A DNA stretch of 45,131 nucleotides from Nanobdellota archaeon (GTDB taxonomy: Archaea; Nanobdellota; Nanobdellia; Woesearchaeales; GW2011-AR9), in contig JAUSJN010000061.1 of assembly GCA_030647325.1 (NCBI GenBank), positions 1-45,131 on the forward strand, in the 5' to 3' direction. Numbering within the stretch: the stretch's first letter is position 1; every line of letters begins with the position of its first letter. The translations under genes were made by a program, and so were the position numbers. The notes below the pieces were generated by a model. It had not been told where the DNA came from. It ran no database searches and saw only the letters and a program-made list of their open reading frames with translations. This document shows, piece by piece, positions 22,979-31,378 of the stretch.

Positions 22979-24121
22979 TTAAGCCCGATAGAATGGGACC
23001 TGATCTTTATTCAAGAAGTTTCGCAAGGTCTCTAAGACGCCTTCATCATCAAGCAAGGTCGAGGTACGGATCTTTCTTCTGGGGATATCGCTTCCTTTGC
23101 TGCTGTTGAGATTGAATCTCTTCCCCATCTCATACCTAAACAATTCTTTTCCTGAACTGCATTCCCCGTAGCAGAACATGTTTATGCTGGGAAGAAGCAT
23201 ATTTCCCAGCAGAGCAAATGCTTTATCATTGTCTCCTTCAAAGTTTCCCCCGTCAGAATAATAGAAGAGGTAGATATTCCATTCTTCAGGAGGATATTCT
23301 TTTTTTATTATCTCTATCGATTTTTGGAAGGCTGAGGAGGCCTGTGTCCCTCCCGCTAATCGTGTGCCGTAAAAAACAGGCCCTTCCACTTCATGGGCAT
23401 CTGTAGTATGTACGATAAACCGCTCTTCAACATTTTCATGATATCTTCCTATGGCTCTTTGCAGCCAAGAATTCGTCAACCGGCATAAACGTCGTTCTTC
23501 TTCTCCCATGGAACCAGAAACATCAAGCATGTAGAAGAGAACAGCATTGGACTGCTGATCTGGTTTGTAGGTCGGCGCTCGATAACGAAAATCCCTAGGG
23601 ATAGGTATGACTGCATCTCCCGGTCGGTATTCTCCGGAGGAACTCATGCGTTTCAGAGCTTCTTTATAGGTGCGCTTAAAATGCCGCTGCACGCCATGCT
23701 CAGCGATAGATCGGTAGACTGGCTTTTGGGCATGGATAGCTTGGTTTCTTTTTGGCTCCATATACGGCAGCCCTAATTCTTCAAACACCATCTCTTCCAA
23801 TTCATTCATGGAGAGTTCAAAATCCATAAGATCGCCGCTATCAGGGCCATCATTTCCCACAGAGCCGGGATGGTTAGAAGAATGTGGGTCGATCACGTCA
23901 CCAATATTTCCCTCGCCCTGAGCGACTCCGCCGATATTTTTCCCATATCTAAATCGCGGTATGTCTATGACCGGAACGGGAATACGGATAGTCTCATTCC
24001 CTCTCTTTGCGATAATTTCCTCTCGAGAGATATATCTCTTCAGGTTTTCTTTCTGCCTGACCTGTCCTTTGATGATATTCTTGAATCTTTCAGAATCGCT
24101 GGTGATGTTACCTATGGACAT
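22979..24121 (-). CDS. DUF444 (YeaH/YhbH-like) von Willebrand A domain protein
   Basis: 380 aa, cytosolic. The N-terminus (DSERFKNIIKGQVRQKENLK, ISREEIIAKRG, IDIPRFRYG) is the typical YeaH/YhbH start. The VWA domain carries the metal-site motif LDVSGSMG (199-206) and YSDGGN further on. In bacteria this family is encoded beside a PrkA-type kinase and a SpoVR protein; neither is next to it here. Its divergent neighbour is an RNA candidate and an RNase D-like gene. The exact role is unknown. Confidence 0.88.
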   Translation of the reverse strand: MSIGNITSDSERFKNIIKGQVRQKENLKRYISREEIIAKRGNETIRIPVPVIDIPRFRYGKNIGGVAQGEGNIGDVIDPHSSNHPGSVGNDGPDSGDLMDFELSMNELEEMVFEELGLPYMEPKRNQAIHAQKPVYRSIAEHGVQRHFKRTYKEALKRMSSSGEYRPGDAVIPIPRDFRYRAPTYKPDQQSNAVLFYMLDVSGSMGEEERRLCRLTNSWLQRAIGRYHENVEERFIVHTTDAHEVEGPVFYGTRLAGGTQASSAFQKSIEIIKKEYPPEEWNIYLFYYSDGGNFEGDNDKAFALLGNMLLPSINMFCYGECSSGKELFRYEMGKRFNLNSSKGSDIPRRKIRTSTLLDDEGVLETLRNFLNKDQVPFYRA

Positions 24122-24208
24122 ACCGATCTAGAAACAAAAAATTGAGATATAAATGTTTAGTATTTAGAGTATAGGATTCACTTTAGGTCCATTCAGGTTT
24201 TTCTGACG

Positions 24209-24359
24209 GCTTTGTAGAAAATCTCAAAAAAGTCGCCTTGGCCGTTCAGCAAGTGCTTCTTAGTAAGTATTTTTGTAGGGAAGCACCTACCAACTAGTGC
24301 AAGCAATCACAGTTCTTGCTTCACATCTTGGCCTAGGCGGCGACTTTTTTCTACAGAGC
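24209..24359. ncRNA. Multi-hairpin structured RNA candidate
   Basis: A long imperfect helix closes the region: GCTTTGTAGAAAA (24209-24221) with TTTTCTACAGAGC (24347-24359), then AAGTCGCC (24230-24237) with GGCGACTT (24339-24346), then GGCC/GGCC. Two inner hairpins follow, GTGCTTC/GAAGCAC (24253-24286) and GCAAG/CTTGC (about 24299-24319), giving a three-way junction. The strand is undetermined. It has no SRP, RNase P or 5S rRNA hallmarks that I can find. No coding frame fits. Confidence 0.6.
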
Positions 24360-24405
24360 GTTTTCTGACAGTAGATTTATAAATTTTTTAGCCTATTTAC
24401 GAGGA

Positions 24406-25470
24406 ATGACTTCTTTTGACTATATTGATACCTATGAAGGCCTGACCGAGGCAGCAGCAGAATGGAAGCAAGCTTCAGAGCTTGCGGTAGATCTGGAATG
24501 TGAAAATAATCTTCATCATTATGGCGCGTATATCTCCTTGATCCAGATATCCACCAAGGACAAGAATTGGGTCATCGATGTGCTGAAGCTGGAAGAGATC
24601 AAGCCTTTGCTGGAAATCCTGGAAGACGCATCTATCCAGAAAATTTTCCACGATGTCAGTTTTGATTTCCGCATCTTACAGGATCAGTTTTCCTGCCATC
24701 CCAGCAATGTTTTTGACACCCAGATAGCTGCGTTATTTTTAGGAAAAGAGCATCTTGGCTTAGGGGATCTGCTGAAAGAATATTTTGGAGTGGAAAAAGA
24801 AAGCAAGTACCAGATGGCAGACTGGACTAAACGGCCGTTGAATACCGAGATGCTTTCCTATGCGGTAAAAGATACCGTACATCTGATCTCTCTCCGCGAC
24901 ATATTGCTCAAAGAGCTGCGCCAGAAAGAACGAGTAAGCTGGGTGGAAGAGGAATGCGCTGCATTCGAAGAAGCAGATTTTACTTACAAGACCCAGACTT
25001 TTCTGGACGTGCGAGGAGTGAGGATGTTTACCCCTGAGCAGCTGGGAGTTTTCCGTGAATTATTCTTGTTCCGGGAACAGCTGGCGAAAAAAGTCAACCG
25101 CCCGGTGCATTTCGTCATTCGCAATGAGCAATTGAAACAATTCTCACATCATCCTCCTGACTGGGAGAAAGTGAAGGGAGTGCACCCTATTGTGCGCAGC
25201 CAGGCCGTACTTTTTAACAAGGCGGTAGAGATGGGAAAAAAAGAGCCTTTTTTTATCCCTGTCCCAGAAAAAAAACGCCTTACCCAGCATCAGAAAGAAC
25301 AGCTGGAGAAATTAAGTGAGTTACAGCAAACCTTAGCGCAGAAGACCGGATTGAAAGCACATCTTATCATGAACAAGGAGCAGATGATCAAGATAGTCTT
25401 GTCGGGAAGATTTGATTGCCTGCGGATGTGGCAAAGAAAGTTGGTTGAAGAGAGTGGATTCAAACTTTAG
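24406..25470 (+). CDS. RNase D-like 3'-5' exoribonuclease
   Basis: 354 aa. DEDDy nuclease domain at about 1-165: Asp29/Glu31 in VDLECEN, FHDVSFDFRIL (Asp83 or Asp87) and YAVKDT (Tyr152, Asp156). Helical segments follow that resemble HRDC domains (about 200-275 and 285-350). The layout matches bacterial RNase D, which trims tRNA 3' ends, and is noteworthy in an archaeon whose tRNAs are so intron-rich. A TTTATAAATT element lies about 30 nt upstream; no Shine-Dalgarno is apparent. Confidence 0.88.
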   Translation: MTSFDYIDTYEGLTEAAAEWKQASELAVDLECENNLHHYGAYISLIQISTKDKNWVIDVLKLEEIKPLLEILEDASIQKIFHDVSFDFRILQDQFSCHPSNVFDTQIAALFLGKEHLGLGDLLKEYFGVEKESKYQMADWTKRPLNTEMLSYAVKDTVHLISLRDILLKELRQKERVSWVEEECAAFEEADFTYKTQTFLDVRGVRMFTPEQLGVFRELFLFREQLAKKVNRPVHFVIRNEQLKQFSHHPPDWEKVKGVHPIVRSQAVLFNKAVEMGKKEPFFIPVPEKKRLTQHQKEQLEKLSELQQTLAQKTGLKAHLIMNKEQMIKIVLSGRFDCLRMWQRKLVEESGFKL

Positions 25471-25491
25471 ATTAAAGAAAAATAAAAAAAA

Positions 25492-25881
25492 TCACATCAA
25501 GCTAAACGGCCAAGGCGTCTGGATCGCCAGCCACATCAATGCAGATCCAAGCAAGGCCATGTTTTTCATGAAGTTTATTTTCTGAGCCATCTGCTCTTCT
25601 TTAGGCATTGCCCAATAATTGTGCATCTTGAAAGTTACGCCCAAGAAGAAAGCTGCTACACATGCTACTCCTACTTGTGGATAGACTCCGGTCAATACAC
25701 TTACTCCGCCCAGCAATAACAGCAATCCAGAGAAAAGCACCGCCCATTTTGCCAAGGGAACATTCTTGGATTTTGCATATCCAGTCAACATATTCCATTG
25801 GAGAAAATGGTTCGCTCCACTCATCACATAGTAACTGCCGGTAATCAATCTTCCAACTAAAAATAATGCTTCATACGCCAT
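25492..25881 (-). CDS. DoxX family membrane protein
   Basis: 129 aa. Four hydrophobic helices (about 5-20, 40-60, 65-85 and 105-122). GRLITGSYYVMSGANHFL near the N-terminus and MHNYWAM in loop 3 are typical of DoxX/SURF4-like proteins. I start at the ATG preceded by GAGGTGA at 5 nt; an in-frame GTG three codons upstream lies inside that ribosome binding site and is unlikely. Role uncertain, often linked to redox or membrane quality in other organisms. Confidence 0.85.
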   Translation of the reverse strand: MAYEALFLVGRLITGSYYVMSGANHFLQWNMLTGYAKSKNVPLAKWAVLFSGLLLLLGGVSVLTGVYPQVGVACVAAFFLGVTFKMHNYWAMPKEEQMAQKINFMKNMALLGSALMWLAIQTPWPFSLM

Positions 25882-25943
25882 AAGATTCACCTCTAATCTT
25901 AAGGAAGAAATAAATGCTCTTTAAAAAGTTTGTTGATTTTTAG

Positions 25944-28900
25944 TTACGACTGGCACATGCCCTTGCTGCCGGCGTTGTAAATTGCCTGAACTTCTGAAGC
26001 AGTTAAAACTCTTTCCCAGATCTGGACTTCATCAAGTCCTCCCTGAAAGAATTGCATCGGTGAGACCGTTCTTGCAACTCCAAGGACAAATCCTGATTGT
26101 ACGCCCCAAGGAACAGTTTGGATGGTGCTGGGTGCGCTGGCAATTTCCACGCCATTTGTATATCCTTTAAATCCGTTATCCTTGTCCCAAGTCACGGCAA
26201 TATGCGCCCAGGTATTAGCATTAAGATTGTAAGGAATTACGCCAAAGGCATTCACGCCGTCAGTTGTTCCTCCGATGTAGAATCCTCCTGAGCCGCCAGG
26301 TTGTAAGAACCATATATGACCAAGATCGCTTCCTATTATAACTGAAGTAGAAACAAGGGTTGGCTTTACCCAGGCCGTAAAAGTCAGGGCAGTAAATTCA
26401 CGGCCTTGTTTGGCCTCCACATAATCATCAACGCCGTCAAGACTTAAAGCTTCTCCCACCATACCGGGAACAGAGACAGCCCCTCCTTTTAGGACGCCGC
26501 CGTCATTATTGCCAAATTTATCATTCATATAGCCGTATCCGCTGGCATCGCCAGGCCACCAGCGCAGCATGCTTCCTGTCGCGCAGGCATTACCACAGTC
26601 TCCAGGACAGCTGGAAGTTGACTCATGCCTGATGTCACAAAAATTATCACCGCAATAAGTTGCCTTTCCAGATACTAGTCCGGTGCATTGAGCTGAACAT
26701 GCCTGGCAGGAGATCTGGCCGTACGGACATTCTTCCAGAAGACCATCATCGCATACTTCATTGAGCTCAACTTTTTTATTACCGCAGTAAACGCTATTAG
26801 CACCCTCATCGATGATCTCCTTGCCAGGTTCCGTGCCAGCGAAATTATTTTGGTACATAACAGTATCCCTGGTGTGATTTTCCACAATGTAAATCCCGGC
26901 AGGGACATTTTCTATGGCATTATGGAAAAGCAAGACGGATTTCCATTGGTAAGGCGACTGCTGGAAATGAGCTCCTGTCGGGACAATTCCTATCCCTGCG
27001 CGCCGGAGTAATATATTTATTGACTCGGGCCTGTGATCACGGGTGTCTGATTCTTTAACAGTATTGTGGGAAACTAAGAGGTTATGCCCCATCACCGGAT
27101 TTGGCATATGTGCGCCATACCATAAACTTATACCGCCCATGCTGTGCGGAGATTTATATTCACCGTCAATAAGATTATTACGTATTTCACTTGCATATGT
27201 AATAGCATGGGGAGCAGACGGGGTAAATGCTCCTGTAAGAACTAGAATCCCATTGGTATCGTAAAGATGGTTGCCTTCAATGGTTGAATCTGCGGTCGTT
27301 GCCGCCCAGCCGAGCAGACCGGATTGAATGACCGGATTATTTTTTAGACACCCGCGGATATCTATGAGATTGTCGACCATATAGGCATTCCAAACCGAAC
27401 GTCCCACGCTCACGGTGCTGCCGGAATCAGGGATAACATCCCAGTCGGGAGAAACAGTGATCTGGGGATTTGTGGTATTGGTATAGCTTACAATTTTTCG
27501 CGCTTGACCTAGGCCCTTTCCATCAGTAATAAAAATGAAGTGTTTGTTGTAGAATCCAGGAGTATTTTCCAGCCAGTCGCCGTTGACAGAAACAGTATTT
27601 GCTGTCGCAGCTGCCACATTCTGCATGGAATAAGAAGAGAAACCGGCAACATTTTCGTTTTGGTCAAATACGATTGCTTCACCGTCTCCAGTTTTGTCGC
27701 CGGTGCAGGTTGCTTTGTTGTTAGAGATGAGCAGACGTTCATTATTGCTTAAAGAATGAAAAAAGAAAGCCGCCCTCCAGCCGCCGTTGACGGTTCCGTC
27801 AGCAACATTACCGCTGAAATCCATACGCTGCGCGCCGGTTATTCCGGAAACTAAATTTCCTGAATTGATTGAGACATCTCCGGGAAAAAAAGTATTATTG
27901 ATTACTACCGAATCACGCACCTCGTAATGAATTGTTTTTATGTTGCCACTGCCGCCAAATCCAAGAGATGCGACGGTAGGCTGAAATTTATTATTAACCA
28001 CGAAAATGTTTTTCAGGGGGAAACCCCAGGTGATGACAGCATAATACATGTCTGAAAATCGGTTATTGTACATCATGACATCCTCAATTTCCTTGGGGTC
28101 TGAGGGTAAGACCGTATGCGGAACTTTTCCTAAGGCAAAAAAAGTATAAGAAGTTTGAATCGGCTGGTTGTAACCTTCCGACTGGAAATGGATGTCTCTG
28201 ATTTTATTATGGCCATTAAGAGTAAAGACGGAGAACACATTATTGATATTAAATTTTGGCTCTTTCCACCCCAAGGTTTGTTTTACATTAGTTTTATCAA
28301 TACCTGCACCGACTAAATCAACCCCTTGAGGAACAACGATACCATTATAGTAATAGATATACGTTGTACTGATGCTGGAAACATCTCCTATTTCCCATGT
28401 TCCGGTAGGAAAGAACACCTCTCCTCCACCAGCTGTATTCGCCGCGGCAATTGCCTGCACTATACAAGAAGTATCATCCAGCCCATCATCGGCAGAACAG
28501 CCATAGCTTGAAATATCAAACGATTGTTTTGGCTGTGGATCGGAAAGGACGGTAAAAGTTACGTCCGCGGGAAGATCAATCCAGTCTGCTCCGCCGCGTG
28601 AATACTGAACACTATAAACGCCAGGCTGCATGCTTGCCGGCAGTACCGCTTTAGCAGCGTAATGTTCTATTGCCGTGTCTGGATTGTTGTCCTCAATTAC
28701 AAAAAGTGTATATGTTTCCGAGCCGACCAACCGCAGCTGCGCAGGAGCAGCAGCAGGAACTTTATTTTCAAGATTCCTTCCTATTACTTTAATCTCCCTG
28801 GGAAGTGCTGCAAATTTCTGGGTTGCATAAGCTAGGCTAGGCGTAACCCATAACGGACGAGGATCGTTGATGAGGATCGCTTCGCTCCAGTCGGAATTGG

Positions 28901-29531
28901 GATTTTTCACCCAGAGAGCATAGGCTTGTTTTGTGGTCATTTCTTTCGGCAGAAGAACTGAGATAGAATCAGTTGTAATTCCACCGATATACAATTTTCC
29001 TACTGCTGGAGTGTTGGTGTTTGGTACAATCGCCGGCGGCTGCAAATTATTCGGCTTATCAGATACGGCTCTGTACGCTACAACTGCCCCCGGTTCAAAC
29101 CCGTATCCGGGGATTAACAATAAATCATCCGGATCTGCACGAACGGGACTTTGATAAAATTTGGTGTTGAACACTTGCGGTCCAGCGGAAAGCTGTAAGG
29201 GAACTTGCGGCTCTTCCCGTAGAGGAATGCACTTGGAATTTTCACAGACATAATTTAAAGGACATTCCACACTATCTGTGCATCCTTTCGACGCAGCTTG
29301 AATTCGTTCTTTAGGCACTCCTGCTAACTTTGATGAATATTTAGCAATAGCTTGTCCAGCGAATGCTCCTTTTTCATTCTCCAGATCTTTCAGCAACGCT
29401 TCTCTTTCCTCCGGAGTCAATTTGGCTAATTCTGCTTCCAATTCTTCATCAGTCATTTGCGCAGCGCAGGACACTAAGAATAGAGAGAATAAAAGCAACA
29501 GAAATAACAACGATTTAACTATCCGCCTCAT
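25944..29531 (-). CDS. Large secreted lipoprotein with beta-helix (pectate-lyase-like) and LamG domains
   Basis: 1195 aa. Signal with lipobox LVSC (Cys22), then a helical spacer (EELEAELAKLTPEEREALLK). A Cys knot lies near residue 84 (CTDSVECPLNYVCENSKCI), followed by IPT/Ig-like strands to about 330. A pectate-lyase-3-like right-handed beta-helix starts at about 337 (FDISSYGCSADDGLDDTSCI, then GGGEVFFPTGTWEIGD) and runs to about 890. Two small Cys-rich linkers (CGNKK..CDDG, CGDNFCD) lead to a LamG/concanavalin-like domain (about 990-1190). Probably a surface polysaccharide-binding or -cleaving protein; no catalytic site was identified. Confidence 0.82.
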   Translation of the reverse strand: MRRIVKSLLFLLLLFSLFLVSCAAQMTDEELEAELAKLTPEEREALLKDLENEKGAFAGQAIAKYSSKLAGVPKERIQAASKGCTDSVECPLNYVCENSKCIPLREEPQVPLQLSAGPQVFNTKFYQSPVRADPDDLLLIPGYGFEPGAVVAYRAVSDKPNNLQPPAIVPNTNTPAVGKLYIGGITTDSISVLLPKEMTTKQAYALWVKNPNSDWSEAILINDPRPLWVTPSLAYATQKFAALPREIKVIGRNLENKVPAAAPAQLRLVGSETYTLFVIEDNNPDTAIEHYAAKAVLPASMQPGVYSVQYSRGGADWIDLPADVTFTVLSDPQPKQSFDISSYGCSADDGLDDTSCIVQAIAAANTAGGGEVFFPTGTWEIGDVSSISTTYIYYYNGIVVPQGVDLVGAGIDKTNVKQTLGWKEPKFNINNVFSVFTLNGHNKIRDIHFQSEGYNQPIQTSYTFFALGKVPHTVLPSDPKEIEDVMMYNNRFSDMYYAVITWGFPLKNIFVVNNKFQPTVASLGFGGSGNIKTIHYEVRDSVVINNTFFPGDVSINSGNLVSGITGAQRMDFSGNVADGTVNGGWRAAFFFHSLSNNERLLISNNKATCTGDKTGDGEAIVFDQNENVAGFSSYSMQNVAAATANTVSVNGDWLENTPGFYNKHFIFITDGKGLGQARKIVSYTNTTNPQITVSPDWDVIPDSGSTVSVGRSVWNAYMVDNLIDIRGCLKNNPVIQSGLLGWAATTADSTIEGNHLYDTNGILVLTGAFTPSAPHAITYASEIRNNLIDGEYKSPHSMGGISLWYGAHMPNPVMGHNLLVSHNTVKESDTRDHRPESINILLRRAGIGIVPTGAHFQQSPYQWKSVLLFHNAIENVPAGIYIVENHTRDTVMYQNNFAGTEPGKEIIDEGANSVYCGNKKVELNEVCDDGLLEECPYGQISCQACSAQCTGLVSGKATYCGDNFCDIRHESTSSCPGDCGNACATGSMLRWWPGDASGYGYMNDKFGNNDGGVLKGGAVSVPGMVGEALSLDGVDDYVEAKQGREFTALTFTAWVKPTLVSTSVIIGSDLGHIWFLQPGGSGGFYIGGTTDGVNAFGVIPYNLNANTWAHIAVTWDKDNGFKGYTNGVEIASAPSTIQTVPWGVQSGFVLGVARTVSPMQFFQGGLDEVQIWERVLTASEVQAIYNAGSKGMCQS

Positions 29532-29599
29532 TTATAGAATAAAACTATAAGAGTATATAACTATTTTGTTTTTACATTATAGGGCTTTAAATAAAAAAG

Positions 29600-29735
29600 C
29601 GCCAGCGCTCGGATTTGAACCGAGAATCCCAAAGGGAGCAGTTGACTCTCGGTGGGCTTTATGCCCGCCATTTTGATGCAACTTTCCTAAAGTTGCTTTC
29701 GAGACTGCCGCAGTACCGGGTTGTGCCACGCTGGC
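29600..29735 (-). tRNA. tRNA-Ser (CGA) with 54-nt intron
   Basis: Acceptor GCCAGCG pairs with CGCTGGC, discriminator G. The class II variable arm is TCCC-TTT-GGGA and the T-arm CTCGG-TTCAAAT-CCGAG. The anticodon stem GCAGT/ACTGC closes loop CTCGAA...A, anticodon CGA, after a 54-nt intron. The intron folds into GCAACTT/AAGTTGC and GGGC/GCCC hairpins and is clearly related to that of tRNA-Ser(UGA) at 44.5 kb, so the two genes are paralogues with a shared ancestral intron. Confidence 0.9.
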
Positions 29736-29861
29736 ATAGAATTTCTGTTAAGAAATTGTTATTTAAATCTGCTTATTCCACTAGTGTACTTCACTAGTGG
29801 TTTTACAACGGGTAAACATAAATTGGAATAAGCAGGGTCCGAACGAGAGACCCGAGCGAAG

Positions 29862-29921
29862 CATGAAATAAAGAAACTACTTTATTTCAGCTCAGAAAAG
29901 AAATCGTTGTTTCTTTTCTTG
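29862..29921. repeat. Hairpin-doublet element, copy 2
   Basis: 60 nt, CATGAAA...TTTCTTG. Hairpin 1 AAATAAAG/CTTTATTT with loop AAACTA. Linker GCTC, which pairs with GAGC after hairpin 2. Hairpin 2 GAAAAGAA/TTCTTTTC with loop ATCGTTGT. It is preceded by AGCGAAGCATG and followed by AGCGAGCATG, similar to the flanks of copies 1 and 3. Confidence 0.72.
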
Positions 29922-29931
29922 AGCGAGCATG

Positions 29932-29991
29932 CAAGAAATTAAGAAACTACTTAATTTCTGCACAGAAATACAATCGTTGTAGTATTTCTTG
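29932..29991. repeat. Hairpin-doublet element, copy 3
   Basis: 60 nt, CAAGAAA...TTTCTTG. Hairpin 1 AAATTAAG/CTTAATTT with loop AAACTA. Linker GCAC, which pairs with GTGC after hairpin 2. Hairpin 2 GAAATAC/GTATTTC around ATCGTTGT. The changes relative to copies 1 and 2 are mostly compensatory, so the stems are conserved as structure, not as sequence. Confidence 0.72.
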
Positions 29992-30048
29992 TGCCACCTA
30001 TCTTTGATCGGTGGTGGTCTCGAGTGATTGACACTTGTTAAAGAAAAA

Positions 30049-30060
30049 CGCCATCGGCCG
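30049..30060. repeat. attL-like copy of the tRNA-Ser(UGA) 3' end (element 2)
   Basis: CGCCATCGGCCG is identical to 44516-44527, where it forms the discriminator, 3' acceptor strand and first T-stem bases of tRNA-Ser(UGA). It marks the end of element 2 distant from the recombinase gene. Confidence 0.75.
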
Positions 30061-30103
30061 AACCCCTGCTTGATATTTAAGTAGTTATAACGCCATAGCC
30101 TTC

Positions 30104-31243
30104 CTAAGCTGTTTCCTCCGTATATTCTTGTCTCCTTTCCTTAATTTTTGCTTCTTCATTATCTCTAATGGCTTTTACTTGGGCATCCGTTAAATTTCCC
30201 CAGTCTACCTTATGTTCCCACTGTGTATTACTTCTTTCAATAAAGGCGATAATATCTTCTGTATGTTTAATCTTACCGATGTACATAGGCATGAATGCTT
30301 CAATGAATCTGTGATTATGAAGGTCTATTATCAGGTAAAACAAGGCAATCATTATGTGCGGACTATACTCTTTTGGTGGATTTGTATTAAGATAAGTGTA
30401 AAATAAACTATCAAGTGCTTCTTTATGGTTGTTTTTTAACGGCATTTGAACATATTTATCTCCAATCTTATGATAAACATCCCTCTGGCTTGTAGCTGGC
30501 AAAAAAGCGTGAATCATGTGGTAAAAGGTTGAAACAGGATGGACATATTCTCCATGACTAAATACTGGTGGCGAAAACGCAAATTTTACAAGCGAGGGAG
30601 AATATGTAAGCAATATCTTCAAAATTCTTTTTTGATCATTCGTTAAGGAATGAGCTTGTGCCATCGCTTCATGTTTAAGTAAGTCTTTTACAATTTCATC
30701 TTGGTATTTCTCCCATCCTTCTTGAAAATATAAAGTGTTTAGATAGTAACAGTAAATTGACACTTTGTCTTTTTGTAGAAAATATAATGTAACTCTTTTG
30801 AAAGTGGAGTAATCTAAAGCAATGCTCCAATAACTAGTTTTTCCTGTTTTAGGAACTTTTTGAATAAAGTTCTCTTTTAGTTTTGCATTTGCAAATAATT
30901 TTAATGATTTGTCAACAGTTGTTCCACCAATATTATCTTTATTTTCAGCTTTCAATAATGCGGTTGATATTTGTTGTTCTGATAATAAGGCTATTTCCCT
31001 CCATTTTTGTGCTAGTTTTCTTTTGCCTTTAGGAAATTTTTTCTGAGTTTGAATATATTCTTTAAGGCTCTGTATGTTTTTTCTAACTGTTTCTCCGAAA
31101 ACTTCATTACATGAAATATTATTCTCAACCCACTTATGTAGGAGAAATTTTATCCACGGCTTGTATCCCAGAAGCAAAATAAAGACTTTATCCTTCTCCA
31201 GTTCTACTAGAGCTAATTGGCTATTATATGGGTCTTCTCGCAT
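30104..31243 (-). CDS. Hypothetical protein of element 2
   Basis: 379 aa, no family recognised. Mostly helical with an aromatic, basic composition: KPWIKFLLHKWVENNI, QKKFPKGKRKLAQKWREIAL, SYWSIALDYSTFKRVTLYFL. It has no signal peptide, membrane helix or evident catalytic motif. It is the leftmost gene of element 2, and a 135-bp A+T-rich gap to the divergent AbrB-like gene probably holds the promoters. An origin-binding or accessory role would be a guess. Confidence 0.7.
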   Translation of the reverse strand: MREDPYNSQLALVELEKDKVFILLLGYKPWIKFLLHKWVENNISCNEVFGETVRKNIQSLKEYIQTQKKFPKGKRKLAQKWREIALLSEQQISTALLKAENKDNIGGTTVDKSLKLFANAKLKENFIQKVPKTGKTSYWSIALDYSTFKRVTLYFLQKDKVSIYCYYLNTLYFQEGWEKYQDEIVKDLLKHEAMAQAHSLTNDQKRILKILLTYSPSLVKFAFSPPVFSHGEYVHPVSTFYHMIHAFLPATSQRDVYHKIGDKYVQMPLKNNHKEALDSLFYTYLNTNPPKEYSPHIMIALFYLIIDLHNHRFIEAFMPMYIGKIKHTEDIIAFIERSNTQWEHKVDWGNLTDAQVKAIRDNEEAKIKERRQEYTEETA

Positions 31244-31378
31244 TTATTTTAATTAAATTTAATGAATATTTAAGCTTTTCCTTTCCTTACACCTTAGGTA
31301 TATAATTTGGACAAAACATCCACCTTTTCTTTAAATTGGTGCGATTGTGGTTTAAATCCTATTCTTTAATAAGTTCCT

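Larger units (their letters stand above)
29776..30041 (-). ncRNA. Structured spacer RNA between the two tRNA-Ser loci
   Basis: Read on the minus strand it starts 7 nt after the tRNA-Ser(UGA)-derived repeat with CAAGTGTCA...CACTCGAGA, similar to the 5' end of the Tyr/Ile T-loop introns. It continues with a CCACC/GGTGG hairpin, two tandem hairpin doublets, GGGTC/GACCC, and a 12-bp helix CTGCTTATTCCA/TGGAATAAGCAG enclosing CCACTAGTG/CACTAGTGG. No open frame fits. It ends 40 bp before tRNA-Ser(CGA). Strand is inferred from the similarity to introns. It covers most of the otherwise gene-free stretch 29736-30103. Confidence 0.55.

Noticed and set aside
24209-24359. SRP RNA, RNase P RNA or 5S rRNA
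   Set aside because: Too short for archaeal SRP or RNase P RNA, and the conserved loop motifs of each are not present; the 5S core sequence is also missing.
29615-29797. Plus-strand open frame over tRNA-Ser(CGA)
   Set aside because: It is antisense to a tRNA with complete cloverleaf pairing and has no other support.
29862-29991. Possible CRISPR array (regular repeated hairpins)
   Set aside because: Only two tandem units, stems differ between copies, no fixed-length unique spacers and no cas gene nearby.
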